DNA from: a virus
Length of the DNA: 20,206 nucleotides
Direction: 5' to 3' (one strand)
Virus record (IMG/VR): IMGVR_UViG_3300035698_007047
Span: 1-20,206 of that record
The notes beneath the pieces were generated by a model that searched no databases, was not told where the DNA came from, and saw nothing but the letters and a program-made list of their open reading frames with translations. The position numbers and the translations under genes are program-made. Position 1 is the first letter of the stretch, and every line of letters starts with the position of its first letter. Shown one piece after another: positions 16,231-20,206 of this stretch.

Positions 16231-16338
16231 CCCACTTTGTATAAGGGTACCCATCTGGTAATGGGGGTGTAGTATAATGTTGTACTAGGATAACAGACGC
16301 TTATTTTACTGTAATATGTTTTCTACAAAATAGTGGGG
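16231..16338 (+). ncRNA. Candidate structured RNA closed by a long-range stem
   Basis: CCCACTTTGTA (16231-16241) pairs with TACAA (16324-16328) and AGTGGG (16332-16337) across a 3-base bulge. It encloses about 80 bases that hold further hairpins: CCCAT/ATGGG at 16250-16265 with a 6-base loop, and TAGTA/TACTA at about 16270-16287. U-G and G-U pairs could extend the closing stem on the plus strand, a slight hint for that orientation. No known RNA family is recognised, and strand and ends are uncertain. Confidence 0.35.
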
Positions 16339-16404
16339 TTTTAAGCAAATAACACAGAAGTCTACAAGGAACAGTCTATGTGACATACGGTTTAAGAGTA
16401 GCTA

Positions 16405-16448
16405 CTACTGTTATCCATACAACATATGATATAACTTGTATACAGTAG
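16405..16448. other. Two-part perfect hairpin / operator-like inverted repeat
   Basis: CTACTGT (16405-16411) pairs with ACAGTAG (16442-16448). Directly inside, ATACAA (16417-16422) pairs with TTGTAT (16436-16441), leaving a 5-base bulge on one side. The 13-base loop contains the palindrome CATATG and an extended -10-like TGATATAAC (16427-16435) on the plus strand. It could be an RNA hairpin or an operator over a weak promoter. Confidence 0.4.
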
Positions 16449-16566
16449 AAGAATATAAATACTATATATAAGGTATAGGACGAAATAGATTCAATATAGT
16501 TTCAAGTTTCTTCTTTAGTGTTTATTTTTATGGTTATCTCAGCTTACCATACGAGTAAAGGGCTTC

Positions 16567-16671
16567 AGACAATGTTAGCTACTTCTTTGCGTTAATTCTC
16601 TTGAAGACATTGTCTTCGTAATAATCGAACTATGTTCGACCCTTGACATCGTATGCTATCACTTCGATGCG
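16567..16671 (+). promoter_or_regulatory. Leader with overlapping palindromes before the 98-aa gene
   Basis: AGACAATGT (16567-16575) is perfectly complementary to ACATTGTCT (16607-16615). The latter is also part of the palindrome GAAGACA-T-TGTCTTC (16603-16617), so the two folds exclude each other. Then come TCGAAC-TAT-GTTCGA (16625-16639) and CATCG/CGATG (about 16647-16669). The gene starts 40 bases later. This looks like an operator cluster or a structured 5' leader. No promoter with both boxes could be placed with confidence. Confidence 0.45.
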
Positions 16672-16710
16672 ACCATAAAAAATATCATTATATAGAAAGG
16701 ATAGGTCATT

Positions 16711-17007
16711 ATGTCAAAGGAAACTGCAACACAGCAACAGTTCACCCCTACAGTATGGGAATCTTACCATCAGGTAGAGCCTTTAGTAACAGGTGGAATT
16801 AAAGTTAATGAAATCAATGACTTTAATTTGAAAAATGTTAAATTCCATAATATGGATATCGGTAACCTTATGAATTTTAAGGTTGCCGATGCAGTAAAGG
16901 GTTCTAAAGACTATTGGAGAAATCGTTCTATTAGTAAAGCAATAGGTTTAATTTGTGAAAAGCGTGAAGTACTTTCTAAGCTTTACTTAGACAGTATTTC
17001 TAAGTAA
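16711..17007 (+). CDS. Unknown early-type protein, single-gene unit (98 aa)
   Basis: The start follows AGAAAGGATAGG. The 98-aa soluble protein has a Gln/Thr-rich N-terminus (about 1-14), a central part with 'GGIKVNEINDFNLKNVKFHNMDIGNLMNF' and a helical basic C-terminus ('GSKDYWRNRSISKAIGLICEKREVLSKLYLDS'). I do not recognise a family. It stands alone between the elaborate leader and a strong terminator, which suggests separate and perhaps high expression. It is the first plus-strand gene of the divergent pair, a position often held by a regulator or host-takeover protein; that is inference. Confidence 0.65.
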   Translation: MSKETATQQQFTPTVWESYHQVEPLVTGGIKVNEINDFNLKNVKFHNMDIGNLMNFKVADAVKGSKDYWRNRSISKAIGLICEKREVLSKLYLDSISK

Positions 17008-17016
17008 AACAAATTA

Positions 17017-17052
17017 GGGTGGAAGGCTTTATGAGTCTTTCACCCTTTTTTT
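17017..17052 (+). terminator. Intrinsic terminator after the 98-aa gene
   Basis: GGGTGGAAG (17017-17025) pairs with CTTTCACCC (17037-17045), with one G-T wobble and an 11-base loop, followed by seven T (17046-17052). It lies nine bases after the stop codon. This is a standard rho-independent terminator and ends the first plus-strand unit. Confidence 0.9.
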
Positions 17053-17108
17053 ATCATAACATGGATATGTTTGGACTTGTAATTTAGTAGTGGTCCCGGG
17101 AGGAAGTG

Positions 17109-17192
17109 TTGATAAAGTGGGCCTTGCAAATGCAGAGCATTTATATCAGGTGGGTTCTCTCTCTGGTCTTTCTAATTATGAACGACTTGTAA
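17109..17192 (+). CDS. Candidate 27-aa leader or membrane micropeptide
   Basis: A TTG start (or GTG at 17106) follows GGGAGGA (17098-17104) at good spacing. It opens a 27-codon frame ending TAA at 17190. The product reads MIKWALQMQSIYIRW, then a hydrophobic stretch VLSLVFLIM, then NDL. The last codons lie in the 5' arm of the inverted repeat at 17180-17232. It may be a leader peptide whose translation controls RNA folding downstream, or a small membrane protein. The non-ATG start and short length keep confidence low. Confidence 0.35.
   Translation: MIKWALQMQSIYIRWVLSLVFLIMNDL
17128..17142 (+). other. Small perfect hairpin in the leader ORF
   Basis: AAATGC (17128-17133) and GCATTT (17137-17142) pair around a 3-base AGA loop; CCT (17122-17124) and AGG (17148-17150) can extend it. 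It lies inside the candidate leader ORF and belongs to the structured segment that reaches 17261. Confidence 0.4.
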
Positions 17193-17261
17193 AGTGTTAA
17201 GACTTTCAGACAAGCCACTTGACAAGCCGTTCTTTTCTATGTTAACCAGAGAAAGCTGGTT
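17157..17261 (+). promoter_or_regulatory. Nested and alternative hairpins before the membrane micro-gene
   Basis: The inner element is a stem of three 5-bp blocks: GAACG-A-CTTGT-A-AAGTG (17180-17196) against CACTT-G-ACAAG-C-CGTTC (17216-17232), with a 19-base loop and two single mismatches. Outside it, TCTCTGGT (17160-17167) can pair with ACCAGAGA (17245-17252). The same ACCAG instead forms a local hairpin, AACCAG (17244-17249) with CTGGTT (17256-17261), so the outer and local helices exclude each other. The ribosome site of the next gene begins 16 bases later. On the opposite strand the first mismatch would be a G-U pair, so a DNA operator or a minus-strand RNA is not excluded. Confidence 0.45.
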
Positions 17262-17288
17262 ATTTATTATATTGAAAGAAAGGTGGCA

Positions 17289-17405
17289 ATGATGAAGTGG
17301 GTTGATAACATGATAGCGGATTTCTTTGAATGGATGTTTGTTAATTTCTATTACATTATAGGAACAGTGGTAGCAATGACATTAATATTAATATTATTTA
17401 GATAG
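17289..17405 (+). CDS. Tiny single-pass membrane protein (38 aa)
   Basis: This 38-aa frame begins with tandem ATG codons behind GAAAGGTGG. The N-terminal part 'MMKWVDNMIADFFEWMF' is amphipathic, and residues about 18-37 ('VNFYYIIGTVVAMTLILILF') form one membrane helix, ending in Arg. It is the first of a tight series of four genes (17289-17927). Small phage membrane proteins of this kind may act as holin-like, superinfection-exclusion or host-membrane factors; nothing here decides between them. Confidence 0.6.
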   Translation: MMKWVDNMIADFFEWMFVNFYYIIGTVVAMTLILILFR

Positions 17406-17413
17406 GAGGAGTA

Positions 17414-17581
17414 ATGGATATACAAAAGTTTCTTGCAGAGTTATCAAAAAGACATCCAAAGGCTAAAGATATAATGTTCTTTGAAGATGATGGATCATTT
17501 TATGATGTGAGTTTAGATTATTTACATATCTTAGGACAGCCAGATTACACAACAATAATTATATCAAAGGAGGAAAGATGA
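17414..17581 (+). CDS. Unknown small acidic protein (55 aa)
   Basis: The ATG follows TAGGAGGAG, eight bases after the stop of the membrane micro-gene. The 55-aa soluble product has 'QKFLAELSKRHPKAKDIMFFEDDGSFYDVSLDYL' and an Ile/Thr-rich end ('YTTIIISKEER'), as in a small alpha/beta protein. Its stop overlaps the next start (ATGA), and its last codons form the next gene's AAAGGAGG site. No family is recognised. Confidence 0.65.
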   Translation: MDIQKFLAELSKRHPKAKDIMFFEDDGSFYDVSLDYLHILGQPDYTTIIISKEER

Positions 17582-17679
17582 TTACAATATGGATAGCACT
17601 GGCATTTATGTTAGGTTTCGGATCAGGTGGATTAACTGTAATATTAGTAGTAGCAAGAAAGGAAAAGTGGTTAAGATGA
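17578..17679 (+). CDS. Tiny membrane protein (33 aa)
   Basis: The ATG overlaps the upstream stop (ATGA) and has a perfect AAAGGAGG site. The product is one membrane helix (residues 2-26, 'ITIWIALAFMLGFGSGG' then 'LTVILVVA') with a small-residue Gly/Ser patch in the middle, which could pack against another helix. It has a basic end (RKEKWLR), so the C-terminus is probably inside the cell. Its stop overlaps the next start. It is the second membrane micro-protein in this unit. Confidence 0.65.
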   Translation: MITIWIALAFMLGFGSGGLTVILVVARKEKWLR

Positions 17680-17927
17680 AAGATGGACCGGAAGAGTATA
17701 ATGAAGGAGTTGATTTCTTTCAAGAGTTCGAGAATATAATGTGTTGTGAAGCCAGTGTTTGGAAAATAGAATCAATAGGAGAAGAGCCATTAGCCCTACT
17801 TGCAGTAATGAAGTATTGTAACCAGGACTACAGCAAGTATAGTAAGCTTGAGCTTCAGACACTCTTGAAGAAGATAGCGATGTCTTGTCACGAAATACTA
17901 GTAAGAAATTGTCATATAGAAGGATAA
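17676..17927 (+). CDS. Unknown soluble protein (83 aa)
   Basis: The start is the ATG at 17676, which overlaps the previous stop (ATGA). A longer frame from 17589 runs through the membrane gene in another frame and is not needed. The 83-aa product is acidic, then helical ('GVDFFQEFENIMCCEASVWKIESIGEEPLALLAVMKY', 'YSKLELQTLLKKIAMSCHEILVRNC'). It has five Cys, including a CC pair, but no regular zinc-binding spacing. Last gene of its unit. Function unknown. Confidence 0.6.
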   Translation: MKDGPEEYNEGVDFFQEFENIMCCEASVWKIESIGEEPLALLAVMKYCNQDYSKYSKLELQTLLKKIAMSCHEILVRNCHIEG

Positions 17928-17965
17928 TTACTTCTATCATAAATCCCTTTTTAGATATAGAGATT

Positions 17966-18024
17966 ATATCAGACACGTCAAATGAATAGTGTCCGGAAGT
18001 ACATTTGACATATCTGATATTTTT
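17966..18024 (+). terminator. Long bulged inverted repeat with T run; possible terminator
   Basis: ATATCAGA-CAC-GTCAAATG (17966-17984) pairs with CATTTGAC-ATA-TCTGATAT (18002-18020) around a 17-base loop, giving 8 + 8 perfect pairs with a 3x3 internal loop. TTTTT follows. It closes the 17289-17927 unit. It is longer than a usual terminator, and its 3' arm contains the -35 box of the next promoter, so it may double as an operator. Confidence 0.6.
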
Positions 18025-18034
18025 AAACTATTCT
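18005..18034 (+). promoter_or_regulatory. Probable sigma-70-type promoter for the 18081 unit
   Basis: TTGACA (18005-18010) is a perfect -35 box. TATTCT (18029-18034) is a fair -10 at 18-base spacing, in AT-rich DNA. Start of transcription would be near 18041, 40 bases before the ATG at 18081. The -35 lies inside the 3' arm of the inverted repeat at 17966-18020, so a protein bound to the repeat would block RNA polymerase. Confidence 0.5.
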
Positions 18035-18080
18035 AAAAAGAAATTTATTTATAATAAAGTAAATAAGAAAGGTGGTTAGA

Positions 18081-18284
18081 ATGAAGGTCGTAAAGGTTAT
18101 AAGCAAATCCGGTAAAGATAGAATGGAAGTGATAACCGATGAAGGCAGTACAAAGCATATCCAAAAGAACGGTAAATTGTGGATGTATTTCCATGGAGTA
18201 AAGATTAAAGAGTCCGGAGACATTGTACCTATTTATAATTCAATAGAGTTAAAGAAAGGTGGCAGTAATGAAGATCGGAATTAA
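18081..18284 (+). CDS. Unknown small basic protein (67 aa)
   Basis: The start at 18081 lies after AGAAAGGTGG; a GTG nine bases earlier is part of that ribosome site. The 67-aa product has alternating beta-type segments ('KVVKVISKSGKDRMEVITDEGS', 'KLWMYFHGVKIKESGDIVPIYNSIELK') that could make a small barrel or SH3-like fold. It overlaps the next gene by 17 bases. No family is recognised. Confidence 0.65.
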   Translation: MKVVKVISKSGKDRMEVITDEGSTKHIQKNGKLWMYFHGVKIKESGDIVPIYNSIELKKGGSNEDRN

Positions 18285-18624
18285 GAAAGCATTGGAAAGA
18301 GAAACTCCTGAACAAATTGAAGCACCTTATCGTGAAGTTAATCGGGAAATAAGGGAAAACTTGATTGAATCCATAATAGCAAATGGTAACTCAGTTGTTC
18401 CTGCAGATGTATTGGTTAATGTAAATGCTTTAATTAATGATGAAATCAAAGTAGGTTCAAGACCAAAGAATTTCAAGAAAGGTTTTACTGTAGTAGATGC
18501 AATAGTGAATGGACATAAGAGGATAATAACCTTTGCAAGTACAGCATTAGCAATTAAGATAATGAATTATATAAAAGAGACATATGACAAAGTAGATTTA
18601 ACCTATGAAGTTACGGAAGTGTAA
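18268..18624 (+). CDS. Unknown protein (118 aa)
   Basis: The start at 18268 follows AAAGGTGG; a GTG at 18259 is too close to the site. The 118-aa product is helical at first ('IKKALERETPEQIEAPYREVNREIRENLIESI'). It then has 'VVPADVLVNVNALINDEI' and a beta-alpha end ('GFTVVDAIVNGHKRIITFASTALAIKIMNYIKETYDKV'). It is soluble and fairly basic. It shares its messenger with the 67-aa gene and ends just before tandem hairpins. No family is recognised. Confidence 0.65.
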   Translation: MKIGIKKALERETPEQIEAPYREVNREIRENLIESIIANGNSVVPADVLVNVNALINDEIKVGSRPKNFKKGFTVVDAIVNGHKRIITFASTALAIKIMNYIKETYDKVDLTYEVTEV

Positions 18625-18635
18625 CAAAAACCAAG

Positions 18636-18693
18636 AAGGACTAGATCTCTTAAGCTAGTGGTAATAGGTTGTATGGGGTAGAGATTCCTTTTT
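18636..18693 (+). terminator. First, imperfect terminator-like hairpin
   Basis: AAGGA (18636-18640) and ATCTCT (18645-18650), with a CTAG bulge between them, pair with AGAGAT (18680-18685) and TCCTT (18686-18690), followed by TTT. Competing pairs exist: ACTAG/CTAGT inside the loop, and GGTAGA (18677-18682) with TCTACC (18698-18703). The last would break the hairpin, so this could be a conditional terminator before the strong one downstream. Confidence 0.35.
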
Positions 18694-18705
18694 ATCATCT
18701 ACCAG

Positions 18706-18740
18706 GGTAGTACCTATCCAGTTGGGTACTACCTTTTTTT
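18706..18740 (+). terminator. Strong intrinsic terminator
   Basis: GGTAGTACC (18706-18714) pairs perfectly with GGTACTACC (18725-18733) around a 10-base loop, followed by seven T (18734-18740). It ends the 18081-18624 unit. Confidence 0.9.
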
Positions 18741-18772
18741 ATCATCGTTTTAAACTGAGAAAGGAGATAGTC

Positions 18773-19312
18773 ATGAAAGGTGTATTTAAATTACCGGTGA
18801 CTAATCAAAGGACAATGAGAAGAGAAGACATTGTATCGTGGCTGCGGAGGAGAAGGATCATACTGTTATATAGTGTGAGTCTGTTTACTCAAAAGCTGAC
18901 TGAAGTAGAAGGTAATGAGAAAGACATGGCTAAGTATGGCTTTCTTAAAAGAAGAGCAATTCAATTTTTAGGTGAGATGAATGACAAGGTTGATGATGCT
19001 TTCTTACTTCCAAAAAGTAAGTATCAAGTTAGTGCTTATGTAGCTGAGACTAACACAACTGATGAAGACAATAGGTTCAAAGAGTCTAAAGAGACTAAGA
19101 GACTTCATCGGAACCAGGTAGCTAAAGAAGTAGGTGACTTGCGTTCTATCCTGTTTGAGGTAAGAGGTGCAAAACACTTCAAGAATCCTTCTTATACAAG
19201 AGAGATATCCATGTGGCAAGGAGAAGCAAGAGAAGTTAAGGAATATATCCTTGACAGTTATGCGGAAGAAGCTTTAGTTGTGTATGATTATTCTATGTTC
19301 GCCACGTCGTAG
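18773..19312 (+). CDS. Unknown basic protein (179 aa)
   Basis: The start at 18773 follows AGAAAGGAGATAG, an extended ribosome site; the frame opens earlier, within the terminator, without such a site. The 179-aa product has a basic patch ('MRREDIVSWLRRRRIILLYS', about 15-34), a helical middle ('EKDMAKYGFLKRRAIQFLGEMNDKVDDAF'), a charged linker ('TTDEDNRFKESKETKRLHRN') and a last part with 'MWQGEAREVKEYILDSYAEEALVVYDYSMF'. It is the largest plus-strand gene here and stands alone between hairpins. The basic patch could bind nucleic acid, but no motif identifies a family. Confidence 0.65.
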   Translation: MKGVFKLPVTNQRTMRREDIVSWLRRRRIILLYSVSLFTQKLTEVEGNEKDMAKYGFLKRRAIQFLGEMNDKVDDAFLLPKSKYQVSAYVAETNTTDEDNRFKESKETKRLHRNQVAKEVGDLRSILFEVRGAKHFKNPSYTREISMWQGEAREVKEYILDSYAEEALVVYDYSMFATS

Positions 19313-19318
19313 AATAGT

Positions 19319-19354
19319 AGAGGAGGGGATAGATTTGCATCGGTCCCCTCCTCT
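19319..19354 (+). terminator. Perfect 10-bp GC-rich hairpin without T tail
   Basis: AGAGGAGGGG (19319-19328) pairs perfectly with CCCCTCCTCT (19345-19354) around a 16-base loop, six bases after the stop of the 179-aa gene. Position and stability suit a terminator, but only scattered T follow. The left arm is itself a ribosome-site-like AGGAGGGG, which the hairpin would hide. A smaller hairpin, GTCC/GGAC, follows near 19368-19380. Confidence 0.5.
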
Positions 19355-19409
19355 TATAGAGAAAGAAGTCCGTTGTGGACAATAACATTATATATGAAAG
19401 GAAGATAAG

Positions 19410-19667
19410 ATGGTAGATGAAAAGAAAAGTAAAAAGGTTCCAAGTGAAAAGCAGAGACTCAAGAGGGTAAAGAAACTCTTTGATAGAATCATTAATGAGT
19501 TTCCTGGACATAATATGGATATGTCTATTCATGGTATTACAAGAAGTGAGGTACCAAGAGATATATACAATTTAACACAAGAACTTGAAGGTCGAGTATT
19601 GGTGTACCAAGACATAAATAGAAAGAATGAATCATTTGGTATAAGTTTATTTTGTAAGGAGGAGTAA
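19410..19667 (+). CDS. Unknown basic protein (85 aa)
   Basis: The start follows GAAAGGAAGATAAG. The N-terminal 30 residues are lysine/arginine-rich ('VDEKKSKKVPSEKQRLKRVKKLFDRI'), then 'FPGHNMDMSIHGITRSEVPRDIYNLTQELEGRVLVYQDI'. It may bind nucleic acid, but no motif proves this. It is the first of a coupled set of four genes (19410 to the window end): its stop shares one base with the next start (TAATG), with AGGAGGAG before it. Confidence 0.65.
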   Translation: MVDEKKSKKVPSEKQRLKRVKKLFDRIINEFPGHNMDMSIHGITRSEVPRDIYNLTQELEGRVLVYQDINRKNESFGISLFCKEE

Positions 19668-19951
19668 TGAGTGAGCAATTAACAGATGCACAAGAAGCAT
19701 ACAGACAGTTGAGTAGTGCTTTAAATCATTTTGGACACAGTCAGTCTATTAAAGAGATAGTAGAGATGATAGACCAGGACCATAGAACACAGCAGCAGGT
19801 GATGTTCAGGTTGTTTATAGCAGTGATTACAATGTGGGCCCATAATTATCTGGATGGTAAATATGATGATAGGAATAAAGCTACTTGTAAGTACTCATGT
19901 GATATAAAGAACATGAGTGAGAATGAAGATTGGTACATACCATTTATTTAA
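19667..19951 (+). CDS. Unknown protein (94 aa)
   Basis: The start overlaps the previous stop (TAATG) with AGGAGGAG upstream. The 94-aa product has a helical N-terminus ('DAQEAYRQLSSALNHFG', 'IKEIVEMIDQDHRTQQQVMFRLFIAVITMWAHNYL'). The segment 'VMFRLFIAVITMWA' is hydrophobic but short and contains Arg, so it is more likely a buried helix than a membrane span. The C-terminal part has two Cys ('ATCKYSCDIK'). No family is recognised. Confidence 0.65.
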   Translation: MSEQLTDAQEAYRQLSSALNHFGHSQSIKEIVEMIDQDHRTQQQVMFRLFIAVITMWAHNYLDGKYDDRNKATCKYSCDIKNMSENEDWYIPFI

Positions 19952-19960
19952 GGAGGAGAA

Positions 19961-20077
19961 ATGACTAAGCATAAGATAATAGTAGATTTAGTTAATGTGC
20001 ATAAAGATGAAGTTCAAGAATTAAAAAGTTATCTTGAAGAAAATTGTTGGAAATGGGAGGAGGTTCCAATAACATGA
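19961..20077 (+). CDS. Small unknown protein (38 aa)
   Basis: The ATG follows AAGGAGGAGAA, nine bases after the upstream stop. The 38-aa product 'TKHKIIVDLVNVHKDEVQEL' plus 'KSYLEENCWKWEEVPIT' looks like one beta strand, one long helix and a Trp-rich end. Its stop overlaps the next start (ATGA). Codon use and coupling support a real gene; function unknown. Confidence 0.6.
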   Translation: MTKHKIIVDLVNVHKDEVQELKSYLEENCWKWEEVPIT

Positions 20078-20206
20078 GCACAGATTTACATAAAATTTCA
20101 ATAGGTATGGGAAAATATATAGGTTATGGCAGAGGTGCAGTAGTAGATGCTTTGTTATGTTCACATGAGTCAGAAATTACACAATTTTATGTAAGTGATA
20201 TAGAAC
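20074..20206 (+). CDS. Unknown protein, cut by window end (44+ aa)
   Basis: The ATG overlaps the upstream stop (ATGA), with GGGAGGAGG about ten bases before it. The visible part has 'HKISIGMGKYIGYGRGAVVDALLCSHESEITQFYVSDIE'. The Gly-rich 'GMGKYIGYGRG' only loosely recalls a nucleotide-binding loop and lacks the GK(S/T) ending, so no such claim is made. The rest lies beyond the window. Confidence 0.6.
   Translation, partial: MSTDLHKISIGMGKYIGYGRGAVVDALLCSHESEITQFYVSDIE

Larger units (their letters stand above)
15801..16710. other. Divergent non-coding region, about 0.9 kb, rich in inverted repeats
   Basis: No convincing coding frame with a ribosome site is found on either strand. This is striking in an otherwise gene-packed phage. 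The stretch separates the minus-strand late operon from the plus-strand early genes. It holds a tandem direct repeat (16155-16208), an extended -10 promoter facing left (16063-16071), a long-range stem (16231-16338), a double hairpin (16405-16448), and a run of palindromes before 16711. It looks like a combined promoter/operator region with one or more structured RNAs; a replication origin is also possible. I see no tRNA cloverleaf in it. Confidence 0.6.

Noticed and set aside
16351-16383. ATG-stop mini-gene near 16378 behind AAGGA
   Set aside because: The ATG is followed at once by TGA; such start-stop pairs are common by chance in AT-rich non-coding DNA.
16643-16671. TTGACA at 16643 as the -35 of the 98-aa gene
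   Set aside because: At 16-18 bases downstream there is only GATGCG-like sequence, not a -10 box; it is part of a hairpin instead.
15861-16710. tRNA gene, or a named large phage RNA (ROOL/GOLLD), in the divergent region
   Set aside because: No acceptor/T-arm pairing around a GTTCRA-type loop could be built on either strand, and I cannot match the region to a ROOL or GOLLD consensus without a covariance search.
17589-17676. Longer start for the 83-aa gene at 17589
   Set aside because: The extension would run through the membrane micro-gene in a different frame and has no ribosome site; the ATG at 17676 overlaps the previous stop in the same style as its neighbours.

Overview
The window is part of a tailed double-stranded DNA bacteriophage genome, or of a prophage. 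It holds a virion assembly cassette: terminase large subunit, portal, scaffold-like protein, an HK97-fold capsid protein of SU10/DUF5309 type, a head-tail connector, tail fibres, a LamG-type binding protein and a nozzle-like protein. No tail tube, sheath or tape-measure gene is seen between the connector and the fibres, which suggests a short-tailed (podovirus) layout. The DNA is AT-rich. Most genes have purine-rich Shine-Dalgarno sites, several of them of the extended form AGAAAGGAG. That form pairs best with a 16S rRNA 3' end of the CCTCCTTTCT kind, typical of Bacillota, so a low-GC Gram-positive host is the best guess. This is inference. TAA, TAG and TGA all serve as stops, so the code is the standard bacterial one.

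Minus strand, 15800 down to 1: one long, tightly packed late-type operon. It runs from six small unknown genes (15800-14231) to a likely terminase small subunit (14231-13644), terL (13816-11978), portal (11938-10079), a small unknown protein, scaffold (9768-8932), major capsid (8912-7776), an unknown virion protein, a 79-aa protein, the connector (6683-6006), two tail-fibre proteins that share a module (5993-2654), a LamG-like protein (2652-1951), a nozzle-like protein (1942-32) and the first codons of another gene. Stop and start codons often overlap (ATGA, TAATG).

15801-16710 is a non-coding divergent region of about 0.9 kb. It is dense in inverted repeats and holds a tandem 16-bp repeat, a probable extended -10 promoter for the late operon, and a leader with mutually exclusive helices.

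Plus strand, 16711 to the end: short early/accessory-type genes, none of which I recognise. They lie in small transcription units separated by hairpins and terminators (17017-17052, 17966-18024, 18636-18740, 19319-19354). Two are tiny membrane proteins missed by length cut-offs, and a 27-aa leader-like ORF ends inside a 17-nt-armed inverted repeat.

The candidates for something new are the RNA-level or operator-level control elements: the divergent region, the leader ORF with alternative hairpins at 17098-17261, and the two long bulged inverted repeats. All functional names rest on motifs and gene order read by eye; no database search was possible.
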